Below, one piece after another: positions 46,856 to 60,745 of a stretch of DNA of 64,000 nt. Made by a program: the position numbers and the translations under genes. The notes beneath the pieces are model-generated. The model did not search any database and was not told the origin of the DNA. It saw only the letters and a program-made list of their open reading frames with translations. Location of the stretch: NCBI GenBank assembly GCA_028829895.1, contig CM054178.1, positions 84,325,058 through 84,389,057 on the forward strand. Reading direction: 5' to 3'. The stretch comes from Sinotaia quadrata (lineage: Eukaryota > Mollusca > Gastropoda > Architaenioglossa > Viviparidae). Position 1 is the stretch's first letter. Each line of letters opens with the position of its first letter.

Positions 46856-48013
46856 TCTATGACTTGTTATTAGAGAGATTTTGCATATTACACTGTTGAA
46901 CATTTGACATTGTCCCTAGTGGAAATAGCATCCTGAATTTGATTATATATTTTATACTCATTAGTGTGACTTGGGATTATGAATTTATTTACATGAATGT
47001 AAATTTGAGAATGCTTGTGGAGATATATGGGAGCATACAATATTTTAGACCTGAATCTTAGCTCTGTCCCACGATTTTATTTTTCCAGAAGAGAAAGCCT
47101 TTCTTGGTTTTTCGCTCTCCACTTCAGACTGCAGTGAACTACTGCACTCTACTGAGTTACATCGCTAAATGTCCGACGCTTTTCGTGCCATTTTCTGGAA
47201 ACAGGATTGCTGGAAATTGGTTACGTGAATCTCCATTCCAGAACCAAATGGCTGAAGTTGGGTCCGGCTTTGCTCTGGAGAGATTACACACAAAATTCTT
47301 GGAACAGAACTTTTGGAACAGTTTGGGTAGTGTTCCTTGAACAGTAGACCCATTATTATCCAATGCAGGCAAAATGAGCCTGTGATATTGTTGCAAAACC
47401 TGCCAGTGACAGATTACTTTATAAGAAATGTCATGTAAAATTAATTATTATTCTTTTTCACTCCCGCTCTGATTTCTGTGATGAGAAATAGACTCACAAT
47501 TTGATTACTGATTACTCACTTGACTATTATATTGTTAGAATAGAGACTGAATAAGTGGATATTGTCTCAACATTTATCCTAGTTGAAGTGTATGCGTTCT
47601 TTTCTCAACTGTATTCGTCTGTATGTTAAGATTGTTGATTTAATAAATGTATTGTTGTTTCTTATTTGTCTTTCTTACACATCGAAATTATATGTTCGGG
47701 GTAATAATGGGTGGGTGTGTACTCGTTAAAATAACTTTAAAGAAGGACCTAATTCCTCCTAAAGACGTTCCACCTGCGGGAAACAATTACGTCTCAGTAG
47801 AACGTCTTTCTCGTGTTGTGAGTAAAAGGTAGACTGGTAGAGTTTCTACAACGCCAGGTGATCCGCTATGTCGGAGACAAGTTGAGTGTCTTATTGGGAT
47901 CTATTATTAGTATATGAATTAAGACTCCAGACAATTGTGATAAGTTATGAATTATTATTTAGAAGGTAATGATAATCATAAATAGATGGGCGTACGTCAC
48001 AAAACTCAGGAAA

Positions 48014-48014
<1 letters not shown>
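46856..48014. other. No gene called
   Basis: Overlapping frames at 47104-47396 (plus 78, minus 79 and 62 codons) and 47647-47832 (61 codons) have no recognised motif or exon signals. Confidence 0.4.

Positions 48015-48075
<61 letters not shown>
48015..48075 (+). repeat. (CA)n microsatellite
   Basis: About 30 uninterrupted CA dinucleotides. Confidence 0.98.
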
Positions 48076-48077
<2 letters not shown>

Positions 48078-49378
48078 CCATATTCACCCCCATTATCTGG
48101 CTTATGATAAACATTTATGTAAGTGCTAAAATCAAAACAAAAATAAATAAAATATTTATTCTGTATTCTTAATCCAAATCAAATCCACGGAGAAAATAGT
48201 CAACATGCACGAGTACAATTTCAAATCCTCCCGTATTTATTTTTCAGCTCCATTTAATTTTAATATTGGAAGAAACGAGAAACGATTTTGAGTGCTTTTC
48301 AATTTTCCCCTGGAAATCAATACTATTTCGACATTTAATTTTTTTCTGACTTTTAGAACGATCTTGAGTTAAAGCTAAGCCATGCAATTTAAAACCAGTA
48401 ATAGTCTTCCTTGCTGCAGACATTTTGTACGTGAGCAATGCATCCGTAGGGTACACAAAAAACGAACTTACATACAGGCGAGCAAGCGGCGTAACAACAC
48501 ATTTAGAAATAGGTCCTTCTTCTATTATATCTTTTTTATAAGTAATAAATGTCGCGGCATTATTGATTCACGAGGGTGGGGGGTAGATTAAAAGCTTTCC
48601 AAATATGTGCTGCGTTGTTATTTGGACAGTTGCAATATTTTTCCCTTTCAGTGATAACCTCCCGAGTTGATTTCGTATCCCATGATGCATCATTTGGGTG
48701 TAATAGTTATGCTAGATGTAACGGTCAGCCCCTTGACACTCTTGTAGCCAAAAGCCCCATAATGCTCAGCAGGTATTGGCGAAAAGGTGTCTGTGTATCG
48801 CTAGTGTTTCACCTCCAAGGTCTGCTAGAACTTTTCGTTAATTAGACGTTATTAGTTATGAGTTGTCTCCCTTACTATAATCTGTGGAACAACCCATACC
48901 AAAGGGAATGCTCAGTATCGAATGTCGCTCTTTGAAAAAATCCCCAGGAGAACTCGTTTGACTGTTAGAGGTGGACAGTCTAAAGACTTCCATTTGTCTT
49001 CTAGAATATGAAACAGGCATGGAACGTCTAAGAAAGGAACAGTCCATAATTATATGATATATAAGACTACTGTTGACTGGTTACAATTGGCTTTTATCTC
49101 ATTTCTATTTTGGTACTTCTACTAGTTTTTGCATTTTTGTGTAGACAAAATATATATTAATGAAAGATACTTCTGTACTCTAGAACTGTAGGGATTTCGG
49201 TTATTTCTAATGGTTGACAACAACACATCAGTGACACGTTACCCGTTAGACGACAAAGAAATCCACGCGTAGAAAGAAAGCAAAAATAGAGAGATAGTCA
49301 CAAAAGAGTTAACTATTTCTCCCTCGAGAAGCCATGCCAATTTATATGAATACATTTTATATTTATTTAATCCCTCCT

Positions 49379-49381
<3 letters not shown>
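48076..49381. other. No gene called
   Basis: Contains unassigned frames on plus (48382-48591, 48576-48845) and minus (48244-48456, 48856-49047). The 48576-48845 frame has non-repetitive composition but no motif I know. Confidence 0.4.

Positions 49382-49459
<78 letters not shown>
49382..49459 (+). repeat. Compound (CT)15(CA)~23 microsatellite
   Basis: Same design and orientation as 29089-29184. Confidence 0.97.
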
Positions 49460-49463
<4 letters not shown>

Positions 49464-50290
49464 CCCTGCTTGGTTTTTGACTCAAGGAGGCTAGTGGTCT
49501 CTATAGCCAAACGCATGCTTAAAGAGAGGTCTTTGTGTTCGTGCGAAAGGCCGCCATTCCTATCATTAGCTTTGAAAAAAGAGAAAGAGAGATGTGAAAG
49601 GCGGGTAGATGGTATTCATGCGGCCATATATATATATATATACAAAGTTGCTGTCTCAATGCCAAGATTAAAATTTAAAATTTCGAGTATGCAATACAAA
49701 ACAAGTTTCTCAAGAATATACTTACAAATAGAACGTACACGCACATACACGCACATACACGCACACACACACATTTTAGTGAGCCACGCAAAATTATTTT
49801 GTACATCAAGTTTGAAATTTTAGATCTCTCAATAAAATCCTTACTTTTAGTGCAGTGTTCTTTGACAGTATTTGCGTTGAAACCATATTCTTTTTATCTT
49901 TTGTAATTAAAAAATCATCCAAGCTTTCTCCAACCAGAACAAAAGACAGATATTAATATGCCTGCCAACCGCCAGTTACAAAAACAGGATGAACTGACAT
50001 CCTCATAAAACCATGCACAAACTTGGATCCCAAGGAGTCTGCATTGTATGATTTCCATGTTTCGCGCAATGCACTCTGGAACCTGTTTACAGCGAATGTC
50101 GCTTAGCACAAAAGCCAAAGCTGGATAATAATTACTGCCTGCCCGTTGAGGCTGTCCATGTTAGACTTGAAACGCGAGTTACTGAACGAAAAGCAATTGT
50201 TTTTGGGGGAGTTGGGTACATCTCTGTTCGTCTGGCCTCTAAATAGATGTTTGTTACTGCACAAGACTTTAAACCGGTTATCTGAAATTC
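49460..50290. other. No gene called; (TA)n near 49624 and acgcacat repeats at 49735-49772
   Basis: Frames of 117 (plus, 49470) and 67 (minus, 49915) codons are motif-less. Confidence 0.4.
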
Positions 50291-50297
50291 ACGCACG

Positions 50298-50344
<47 letters not shown>
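50291..50344 (+). repeat. (CGCA)3(CA)n microsatellite
   Basis: Three acgc units lead into about 21 CA. Confidence 0.96.
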
Positions 50345-50346
<2 letters not shown>

Positions 50347-50740
50347 AAAAAGAAATTTCAAGAGTTTTAAATGCACTTTCTAAATCCCTACCTGACAGAT
50401 TCAGATAGAAGTCGATTATCGCAAAGAGTTTTCCACAGTATGTGACTCTAATCAACGAGGCCAACTTTTTACTGACTGGTGACGACCAGATCAATACTAT
50501 GCATTGGTATGAGATGCTAACTGTTTGGCACATCCCGTCATCTGTCATTAACTGGCGACATGCTTTTCTTGAACATAATCAATGAAATATTATACTTTTT
50601 AAAAAAATTTTACAGCATATAACATAATCTACCCGATTACTATATTGTAGAGCTGCCATTGAAAAAAAATTTCTTAACAGAATACATCCGAAAGCAGTTG
50701 TGGAAATCTTTGTTTGATCTTGCAGAATAGTAACGTGAGT
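50345..50740. other. No gene seen
   Basis: Unique sequence; overlapping minus frames run into microsatellites. Confidence 0.45.
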
Positions 50741-50753
50741 GTATGGGGGGGGG

Positions 50754-50792
<39 letters not shown>
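50741..50792 (+). repeat. poly(G)-(GA)n tract
   Basis: About ten G then a GA run with one extra A. Confidence 0.95.
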
Positions 50793-50794
<2 letters not shown>

Positions 50795-51249
50795 CAGAGG
50801 TGACAGAGAGGAGAGACAAACTGGGGGGACGGAAGAAGGATAAGAGTGAGTGAATGGGACAGAGGAAAAGAGTGACCAAAGTTCAGTCGGATTATAAATT
50901 GGTTTTGAATTCATAAGCACGTAGCCTACAGGGAGGGAGATCGATGCAGTGGAATGACTACGCCCACAGTTGTCTCTGTCGCGCACGCCACAAAGTTTCC
51001 TTGACATAGTGCGTGTGCATGTGTGTGCGTTTGTGTGTGCATGCATGCATGCGTCCAAGAGCGCTTGTTTGCTTACTTATGTGTAGGTATGTTCGTGAGT
51101 GCGTGCGTACGCTTGTTTCTTTGTCATTATTGATGGATCAGATAACATTGTATTCTTGATCTAACTTTGACGCTTTCTTCCAATTAATCGGCGCAAAGTT
51201 TGGTTGCCAGTCACAGTGAAATAACTGTAGCAGTTTTAGCAAAGGTGGA
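50793..51249. other. No gene seen
   Basis: Mixed composition with gtgtgcatgc-rich stretch near 51010-51050. Confidence 0.45.
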
Positions 51250-51640
51250 ACAATTTTCAGTAGTAAAGATATAATGTCGGAAATGACGCAAGTACGGAAG
51301 AAGTGAATGCCGTGGGCAATTGTGGGATATACATTGAATGATGTTGATTAAGCAGGCACTGAGAAGGCTCACTTTGAATGACGTAGATAAGGCGAGAGTT
51401 GAGAACGGGGTGGGTGACGGAGATAAGGAGAGTGTTGAGAGAAATGTGATGGACGAAGATAAGGTGAATGTTGAGAAAAATGTGGAGTACGACGGCGACT
51501 GATGTCGATTTGGCAAGTTTTGAGAATACAGTGAGTGACGTAGAATTGGAAAGTTTTGAGGTTACAGTGAATGACGTAGAATTTGCCAGGTTTTGAGAAT
51601 AATGTACTGTGAGTGACGAGGATAAGACACTAGTTTGAAA
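51250..51640 (+). repeat. Degenerate minisatellite, ~42-46 bp
   Basis: Words 'gttgagaa', 'gtga(c/t)g(t/g)ag' and 'gataagg' recur in order about eight times with many changes. Old array. Confidence 0.7.
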
Positions 51641-51879
51641 ATGGCAGAGTTTGGGGAGTGTTGCATATTAATTTCCCTTTGAAAACTAAAAAAATAGCTA
51701 TAAATGTATATTATAAACTAGCTTACAAGTGAAACAAATCGCAATATTCAGCGATGTTCAAATATCAAAGCCCTGTTCTTGCTATATTTTATTATTATAT
51801 TAAAATATTTTTAAGGGAATATTTAAGACAGGCAGCTATACTCTAATACTGTGCTCCCCAACAAAATGCAGGGTATGTA

Positions 51880-52018
51880 TATTATATCGACTCGGTACAG
51901 TACTGTGTAAGTATGTTATATCAACTTGGTGTAATACTGAGTAAGTATGTTATATCGACTTGGTATAGTACTGAGTAAGTATGTTATATCGACTTGGTAT
52001 AGTACTAAGTAAGTATGA
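51880..52018 (+). repeat. Minisatellite, 34-35 bp x 4
   Basis: Core 'gtatgttatatcgacttggt' with 'a(g)tactgagtaa'. Confidence 0.92.
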
Positions 52019-52300
52019 TGACAATATATGGGGAAGGGATGGATGGGTGATAGATTGCAGATGACACATTCTTACGGGTAGTATGTTTCTATGGGGTTTC
52101 GCGAAGTCAGAATTCATCCGAGCTAACTATGGCCACAAGTTACGGGCCTAACTGAAACACGAAGCAGCATGTACAGTGACCGAAGGATTTATCGTTCTTT
52201 TCCGCAAGCATGGCGGTATGGTATTTTGTTTGTGTTGACAGATATAGGTTTGTTTTTTCATAATTGCACATTCAACAACAGTAATCAACGACGCAAGTAT

Positions 52301-52702
52301 TTGTTGGGATGTTCTTCCTTTGAAATGATTTAGGAGATTTTATTCATGGTTTGTTGGAATGTTCTTCCTTTGAAATGATTTAACAGATTTTATTCATGGT
52401 TTGTTGGGATGTTCTTCCGTTGAAATGATTTAACAGATTTTATTCATGGTTTGTTGGGATGTTCTTCCGTTGAAATGATTTAGGAGATTTTATTCATGGT
52501 TTGTTGGGATGTTCTTCCGTTGTAATGATTTAACAGATTTTATTCATGGTTTGTTGGGATGTTCTTCCGTTGAAATGATTTAACAGATTTTATTCATGGT
52601 TTGTTGGGATGTTCTTCCGTTGAAATGATTTAACAGATTTTATTCATGGTTTGTTGGGATGTTCTTCCGTTGAAATGATTTAACAGATTTTATTCATGGT
52701 TT
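52301..52702 (+). repeat. Minisatellite, 50 bp x 8
   Basis: Core 'tttgttgggatgttcttccg' and 'ttgaaatgatttaacag'. The left two units read ccttt and units 1 and 4 read taggag for taacag. Sharp right edge. Confidence 0.97.
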
Positions 52703-53053
52703 CGGCATTTAGTAGTAATAGAAGTAATGCTGATGCTGATCGTGTTTCGGTCAACGATGGTAATGTTGCTGCTGTTGCAGGAGTTGATGGTTTTAGTTAC
52801 TATATTGCATGATATGTAATAGAACATCTCAGTTGGCGTCGAAAATGCTTTGGAACTGTGAGCGCTTGAAATGCAATTTATCGAGTTAAAAAACTTATCG
52901 ATCAGGATTGTCAGCCTGCATTTGATGCGGGTTGCGTCCCTTTGGTCGTTTTGTTATATACACTAGATTGTTGGGTACTATCCGACTAATTTTTCTGTAA
53001 CTTATGGACATGCAAACAAATGTTAATGCACACTTACACAAATATATTCATTT

Positions 53054-53056
<3 letters not shown>
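52703..53056. other. No gene seen
   Basis: Unique sequence. Confidence 0.5.
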
Positions 53057-53121
<65 letters not shown>

Positions 53122-53141
53122 AGATAGATAGATAGATAGAT
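53057..53141 (+). repeat. (CT)32 then short (GATA)n
   Basis: CT run to 53120 followed by four or five GATA units and two GATG. Confidence 0.97.
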
Positions 53142-53202
53142 GGATGGAAAAGTACTTGTATATATGCAGACACTTGCATATACATACAAATATCATGTAT
53201 GC

Positions 53203-53486
53203 ACATACACACACACACACACACACACGCACACACACAAACACACATATATACACAAACAAGCATAATGTTTGCGCACACGCACACACATACACACATA
53301 TATAATTACAAATATAATGTACGCACCAACACACACACACACAAACATATATATATATATATATATACAAGCATATAATATACACACACATATACACACC
53401 ATACACATGCACACACACATACACACATATATACAAACATATAAAGTACAGACATAAACACGCACATACACATTTACACACACACA

Positions 53487-53564
<78 letters not shown>
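53203..53564 (+). repeat. Complex (CA)n/(TA)n/(CATA)n region
   Basis: Interleaved CA, ACAT and TA runs, with pure CA at about 53487-53550 and TA at 53345-53366 and 53551-53563. Minus-strand Cys/Val frames are repeat reading. Confidence 0.96.
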
Positions 53565-55340
53565 AAATATATGCTGTTCCTAATCATTCAAAGATGTGTA
53601 CAAGAATATATAAATGAACATTGTTTCGTGGATACTGTTTGCTTCCTCGTATTCATGTTGACTTCTCTTATACGCATATTATCCCTTTTCTTTGTGCATT
53701 TGTCCCGAACGCAACACCCATTTCCATTAAATCTTTCTCGATAAGTACAAATGTATCTCAAGAGATGGGGAAATGCGAAAATCGCTCACCGACCAACAAA
53801 TTACTGAAGGAAAAACCCGTCAGGGAGAGAGTTCTGAACGTAGTGTCAGGGAGATTTTGTTTATTTTTCAAAGTCCAAATTTGCAGACGGTGAATACTGC
53901 ATTAGTCCTTCTAGGAGAAGAGGGATGAGGGAAATGTCACGGGTCAAGGGTCATCTCGGTGACCTTTACCGAGTGGTTAGTCTAATGAGCAAAGAATTTA
54001 ATGCCTCAACTATCGGGTGGGTACTATAAACAGACGCCCCATGTGCTTGTTCTAATTCGTGTATTATTAAATACTGTACCAGATATTTGACCTCATTTAT
54101 TTAGGACTAAACATACAGCCGAGATTCAAAGCTTTCCAATGTTGCTGTCTAACTAGTCGATTTTGATAACAGATCAAGTGGTACTGAATACAAAGCTAAA
54201 TACAAAGAAAAATGGTAAACAATAAAGGAACATTGGAACACATTTTATTTGTGCGTGCTTCAATGTCTGTGTGCATGGGTGTATTTGGGTGTAAGAAAAT
54301 GTTCGACTTTAAATTTAAAAATCAGAAACAAACTTACTTAAAATTAAGCTTAGCCGAGTATGTTGGTACGTACGCACGGGTCTGTGTAGTTATTCAGTTA
54401 ATTAGTCAATTAGTTGCTTAGTTTAATAGTTTTAAAAAAAACTACAGCTTATAAAAAGTATTTCTAGATCAACTCAATTATGAAACATATTTCATCATTC
54501 TAGGCGGAAATGAAATTATTGTACAATACGAATTATCTTTTCGTACAGAATGAATCGACACTGCAACTTTTGCCAGCGTTCTATATGTGTTACAGAAATG
54601 GAGTAAAAAACAAAACTTATCAATGGAGCTGGATTTCAATTTTGTATTTTAAAACATCATGATCGCAAGTTTGAAAGCTAAAAATAATTCCTTATCTCTT
54701 TACAAAAATAATGTTTATCAATATTTCAAATTTACTACCACTGCTAACACCAGCACTACCATTAACACTACTACTACTACTACTACTACTACCTCGTGTC
54801 TACCATGATTGTAGAGGTTTATAACCAGTAAACCAGGAGTGCAAATCATACACAAAAAGAAAGGCTGCTTTACCCTGAGAAATGCAATCAGGGAGTAATG
54901 CTAATTTCTAGTATCACTGTATAACTCCCTTCTTTCTTACATTCTAGTCTCAACTTACAATTTCGTGCAACAGTATTTATTAGCTCGATACACGCACACA
55001 GCATAATAAATACAGAGTTACAGTTTAATGAGCTGTTTCAGTAGAACACTAGTACTAATATAAAAAAAACACTACTGCTTCTACAATCACTAACCTACTA
55101 CCATTTTACCACTACTATTACTGCTCTGCTGATACTACAATGAGTACTACTACTACTACTACTATAGCTCTGACTACCCCCTTTTCTCCTCCTCCTCCTC
55201 ACCATCATCATCACCTTCATCATACCATTTTCACTTACAAATCTTCGGATTGGGAACGTCTGTACGATCATCGATGTAGAATGTAGATGAACCTTAACAT
55301 TATTTATATGGTAGAGATGTTCACAAAGCAAATGGTGTGC
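53565..55340. other. No gene called; short (ACT)n at 54767-54792 and 55142-55164
   Basis: A 90-codon plus frame (53621-53893) has mixed composition but no recognised motif. The rest is AT-rich. Confidence 0.4.
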
Positions 55341-55625
55341 ATAATGCAGTTGTCATTGTGTGGTTGTTGTTAATTAACGTATTCATTATGTGATTGTTGT
55401 TAATTAACGTATTCATTATGTGGTTGTTGTTAATTAACGTATTCATTATGTGGTTGTTGTTAATTACCATATTCATTATGTGGCTGTTGTTAATTACCGT
55501 ATTCATTATGTGATTGTTTTTAATCAACGTATTCATTATGTGGGTGTTGTTAATTAACGATTTCATTATGTGGTTGTTGTTAATTAATTTATTCATTATG
55601 TGGTGATTGTTAATTAACGTATTCA
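55341..55625 (+). repeat. Minisatellite, 30 bp x ~9
   Basis: Core 'ttgttaattaacgtattcat' and 'tatgtggttg'. The period keeps the minus strand open as a decapeptide repeat (MNTLINNNHI). Not a gene. Confidence 0.95.
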
Positions 55626-55775
55626 CACGAGAAAGGCAGTTTAGCCATAACGACTTTCTGTAACAACCCTCCCCCCCTCCCATCGCATGTCTTCCATAAA
55701 GCTTTTAAATTTTTATGTTGCACTGGTAAAAATAAATTAAAATCATCTCGCTCTCTCTCAGTTTGTGTATACGAA

Positions 55776-55778
<3 letters not shown>

Positions 55779-55838
<60 letters not shown>
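55779..55838 (+). repeat. (GT)n microsatellite
   Basis: About 30 uninterrupted GT dinucleotides. Confidence 0.98.
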
Positions 55839-55841
<3 letters not shown>

Positions 55842-56452
55842 TACTAAAAGAAAGACAAGATAACATTTTACAATGTTCTAACCACTATAAGTTATTTTGT
55901 TTCAGTGTAAACCGACATTTACGACTCACTTTCATTTGTATTTTCTTTTTCTTTAATTTGAAGATTAGTCTGGTGTTGTAGCACAGAGTTGGTACATTGA
56001 TTTTACACTAATGCATCGCCCTGGTTGAAGGCAAACAATTTCCTGTATTTATGAATATTTAAAGAAAAGAACAATTTTCTCCAATATTGTTTCTACTCTG
56101 TCTGTAACTTCCACTAAAGAAGTTATTTCCATTTTGCTGCAAATTTTACAGCAGTCTTTGTCCACGACGAGGGCGGGCAGACGGTTATTAATAATTAATA
56201 AATGGCTCGGGAAAGACTAATACACGGGATGGGTTTCATGACGTGGCCTTTCCAACATTAATGTGCCCATATGGACGGCGCTCGTTGAGTAGGATTCTTA
56301 AAATACATATAGTAAATAACAAAAATAATTCTAATGAAACGGAAAGGCCCGGGATTTATGGATTGACGGAGAATGCAAAAAAGAAGAAGGATGGAGAGGG
56401 GAAAAGAGGAAATTGGAGGAAAAGAAAAATAATTATAAAGAAAGATTAAGAA

Positions 56453-56454
<2 letters not shown>
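55839..56454. other. No gene seen
   Basis: AT-rich, turning purine-rich from 56370. Confidence 0.5.

Positions 56455-56500
<46 letters not shown>
56455..56500 (+). repeat. (GAAA)n microsatellite
   Basis: About 11 units inside a longer purine-rich tract (56370-56620). Confidence 0.95.
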
Positions 56501-56501
<1 letters not shown>

Positions 56502-58431
56502 AGAAAAATTAGACAACGAAATCAGAAGTTAGAGAAAAAGAACCAAAAGAACCAAAAGACAAAGAAAAAACAAAAACAAGTAAAACAATAAGACAAAAAG
56601 AAATGAAGATCAAACTGACCTTTGTCAACTCAAGTACAAAATCAGAGAAAACAAACTACCGCCAACATAGATTGCAAAAATGATAACATTCGTTCGTAGT
56701 GTAGGGGGCGCTTCCGGCTTCCGTCGCTTTCGCGCTGGGTGAGGGGGTTGTGGGGGGGAAAGGGAGGGGGTTTTAGCCCGCTGACTATGTCATCCTGGTT
56801 TCTGTTATAATTATTAATGCCAAATGGTCTGCTGCTCGTGCAAATTGTTTCGTTTTCACTGTGTATCTCATACCTGACTGGTAGGTTAGGTTGATGTTGC
56901 TGTTTTCTTGGCCACTCTGAGTTCCTGTTGGTCGGGGGTTTTTTTTCCTATTTTTAAAATAAATTTTATTTTATTTTTTTAAACCCTAACAACCGTCTTT
57001 TCTTTCCATTTCTCCCTCTTTTTGTCTTTTATTGTCCTTTTCCTTTTATATTATTTAATACTTCTACTTATCTTATGTTTTTATGAGCCATATTTTTCTT
57101 TCATGTTTTCTTTTCACTTGTTGTTTATTCTATTTTTACTCTTTTATTTCTTTCTTTGGTTTTTTAATTTTACTTTTATATTTGTCAAATAATACAATTG
57201 GTTTATTTTGTTTATCTATATTTCTTTATCCATTGTTATTTCCTTATTTATTTGTCAAGTTGTATTGCTTATTTTGTGTATTTTGGCGTTTATATTTAGG
57301 TGGCCCTCCCAATCATTACTTTAGTCGACTAGTCCTAAGGTTTCCCTTGGACTTGGTGGGGTGGTAGGGACATCACTGGGGGTGCAGACGGAACGTAAAA
57401 AAGGACAGACCTCCTGGGTGCAATGGGGTTGGGATGAAATAAAAAATACATATTTACGTTACAATACAAACACATCTCTTATTACTACAATTTATACATG
57501 CCAAACCTACAACAATAACAGCGGCGGCATCCACAATCAACAACGACAACCATAGCAACAACAAAAAAATTCCTTCAAAATATAGGTCCCATCCGGGGAA
57601 AAAACATTGGTTTATAATCCGATACTAGCTACCAACTCATACCCAGTGAGTGACTAAGTGGAGGCAGATTACCGGCACCGATTGGGGGGTTATAGGTCTG
57701 GGGATAAATTATAAATCAACGTTTGGGGGTTAAATTTCACACTGGAACCAGAGCACCCCTTTAGGCTACGTTGCGAGCTGTGTGCCTGAGGTATCCAGTG
57801 TGAGATTGTAGGGACTATAATAAAGGTTGTTATTTTTCTCAAAAATGATAAGATAGAATAAACTCGTGTTATATGTAGAATACCACTCTATGCACAATGA
57901 ACTGATCAAAGACAAACAAAATGTAGCTTCAGGCAACCGAAACAATTCAGCCACTGGACTGCATGCAAAATTTAGTGTCCGATAGCAGACGGTCCTCGAT
58001 TGCTATATTCTGTTGTTACAAAATGGCATTATGTAGCCCACACCCACCCTCCTCTAAAAATAGACTACAATCAAACCTAATTCTAGGATAGTTGACCCTT
58101 ATCCCCGGGCTAGAGAATTCCTGAGTAACAACTCACTTTAAACCATTCAGCGCGCACCTCAATCATACGCGACGACTGTACCAGAAACCTCCCTTTTGAA
58201 GAAGAACTAGTTGTTGAGCAATAAATAACGGGGTGCTAAGGATGGACAGGGGAATGAATATACGTTAGGATAAATAAGAGGTGAAATCGGATGACTTCTC
58301 ACTGAGTTTCTCTCTCATAGATGGATACATAGAGGATTGACTGACTGACGGACGGACGGACGGAGAGATAGCTAGAGAGGTTAGTAAGTAGGAAGGTAAA
58401 ATAAAGTGGTTTTAAGGGCTATTTGCGCAGT
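56501..58431. other. No gene called
   Basis: Includes a G-rich patch (56700-56775), a T-rich stretch (56940-57290) whose 94-codon frame is composition-driven, and otherwise unique sequence. A ggac tetranucleotide run lies at 58345-58365. Confidence 0.4.
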
Positions 58432-58447
58432 ATGTGTGTGTGTGTGT

Positions 58448-58515
<68 letters not shown>
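58432..58515 (+). repeat. (TG)n microsatellite
   Basis: About 40 units with one TA interruption. Confidence 0.98.
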
Positions 58516-58518
<3 letters not shown>

Positions 58519-60032
58519 AACAGTCCTATCATGCATCTGGACACACAGTTATGTGACCATCGTCATGAATACCATTATCATCACGACCACAACAAAGACG
58601 ACAACAATGGTGATGGAAACAATGTTTATAGTAAACTATGATGATAGAGAATGCCAATATATAAATTATATTCACTGATCATAGTGCACCAATCATGTCA
58701 AAATTTCATTTTCACGTTACCATTACATGAATGAGAAGTAATGAAAGTGAACAGAAAACAGAATAACAAAATGTGTGTTGTTCTTACCTGTTTAGTACGC
58801 CGCAATCGAACGGTAGATGTCGAAATTCCGTTGTCTTCTAATGCTGAAAATAAAGAGACACATAAATGTGGGAACTCTTAATGAAAGACAATCACAGGAT
58901 ATGTCAATTGGTTACAATCTCGTCCGGGTCATTACATTAATCATGGTCATCAACTGTCAGTCTGAAGTCTGTCTCACTGATTTGAGAGTCGCTGGCAGTA
59001 GAATTCTTTGTAGTGATCGACTTATATCCAACTCTGTTAGTCAAGAGAATCCTACTGCTTTTCCTCTCGTACGTTTTATTTAAAATAGTAGTATTTAGTC
59101 AATTTTACCATCTCTAGACAGACAGATACAAACACGCAGACATATATGTATATTTTACTCTTAATAGTTATATTTCATAAAGTGTGTACATTGATCAACT
59201 TGCGGTTTTAAATATTTTTCTTATTCTATAAAGAACTTGCGTATGTTCAGATAAGTGGATATGAAAGAGGATCTCTAGAATTGTAAACAGATATTATATT
59301 ATATCATGTTATAATATTATATTGTGGTGTGGTGTGGTGTGAAGAGGTTTGGCATGACAAGAGAAAATATTTATGACGGACAAAACATGACAAGACAAGC
59401 CTAGCCTGGTGCAAGTAAGAAATCTTTAAGCTGAGTCAAATGAACGAATACCTAGACACCCGTGTTAAAATCGACGGGTATGACCAAATATCTAGACTCC
59501 ATGTCGATCATTTTCAAAATTCTTCAAATCGATTAATTCAAAAACTCCAAACCACAGAAGACTTTCTCGAAGTCGATCATTTTCAACAAGTTCATTATTA
59601 ATATCTAACAAATATAACTCCTTCCTTCTACAACATTCATTAGGAATGACTTACCAAACGGATCCAGCAAGAACAGGTATTAAACGCGACTCTCCATCTG
59701 GTTCATTCATTTCAACTTATTACTGTGTTGATTCTTATTGATTCTACCTGAGAACTAAGTAATCCTAATCAAAATCTTGCAATAACTGCCAGTACTAACC
59801 TGTAATTTTAGACAAGACATAGCTGCACACTTGCTCACATTGCTCTTTGCATAAAACTACCAAAACTGGAAACAATTTATCATACAGAACAACGATATCA
59901 AGAGATAAACTACCAAACCTGGAAGCAATATTTTATACAGAATAACGATATCAAGAGATAAAGTGTATAGCCAGACTTTCCCCGTGTTATCCTATATCCA
60001 ACTTTCGCTTTAGACAGACGGATGGATGAATG

Positions 60033-60036
<4 letters not shown>
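58516..60036. other. No gene called
   Basis: An 88-codon plus frame (58817-59083) lacks motifs. At 59870-59960 a ~65 base segment ('aacgatatcaagagataaa' core) is duplicated. Confidence 0.45.
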
Positions 60037-60075
<39 letters not shown>

Positions 60076-60105
60076 GGATGTGTGGATGGATGGATGGATG
60101 AAGGA
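60037..60105 (+). repeat. (GA)n then (GATG)n
   Basis: About 18 GA then gatggatg repeats. Confidence 0.95.
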
Positions 60106-60499
60106 AAGGATATCATTCACCTTAGAAAAGAAATGTATTTTCAAAGATATCGCTCCATTACAGACGTCTGGGAATTTAGATAGAAAGGCGGCTAGATTCA
60201 AACTGCTATAAAATGTTCTCAATTGGTTTTCTGCAGCCTTTCGACTATAGTGATCAATATTTTGCAGCTAAAGCGACGTCAGTTGTTTGCCACCATTTTA
60301 GAGGCTTTGAAAAGATGGCCCCTGCATCTGAACCCAAGGAGAGAAAATTATTTTGCCACTTAAAACCATACAACGAGTGCTTATCTGGTCCTTGACCCAT
60401 TAACCTTGCTTTGCAAAGCCTAGTTTTCTTTCGTTTTCTTTTTCTTTTGGTGAGGTGGTGGCTGCTCTAGCGACAAATTTGCAACAATATTTGAAATTT
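60106..60499. other. No gene called
   Basis: A 60-codon plus frame (60213-60395) has no recognised motif. Confidence 0.45.
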
Positions 60500-60745
60500 G
60501 TGCCACAATTATTTGGTAGGTTGATTGGCTGGCTAGCTATTTGGTTGATTGGCTTGTGTTGCTTTTTGTTTTGTATGGTTTATTTGTTGGCGTATGCGTA
60601 TGTCATCGACTGGCTGAGTATTGGGATGGTTGGTTGCTATTAAGTGGTTGGTTTATGATTTGAGCGGTTGGATACTTGATTGCTTGGCTGACTGATTGCT
60701 TGCCTGCTTGGTTTTTGGTTGGTTGGTTGTTGGCCACTTCAATAA
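60500..60745 (+). repeat. Imperfect (TTGG)n/(TTGA)n/(CTGG)n tract
   Basis: Tetranucleotide-flavoured low-complexity DNA, most regular at 60515-60560 and 60640-60735. Confidence 0.8.

Noticed and set aside
57083..57367. 94-codon hydrophobic ORF as a membrane protein
   Set aside because: It lies in a T-rich stretch that forces Phe/Leu codons. No homology recognised, and no exon signals.
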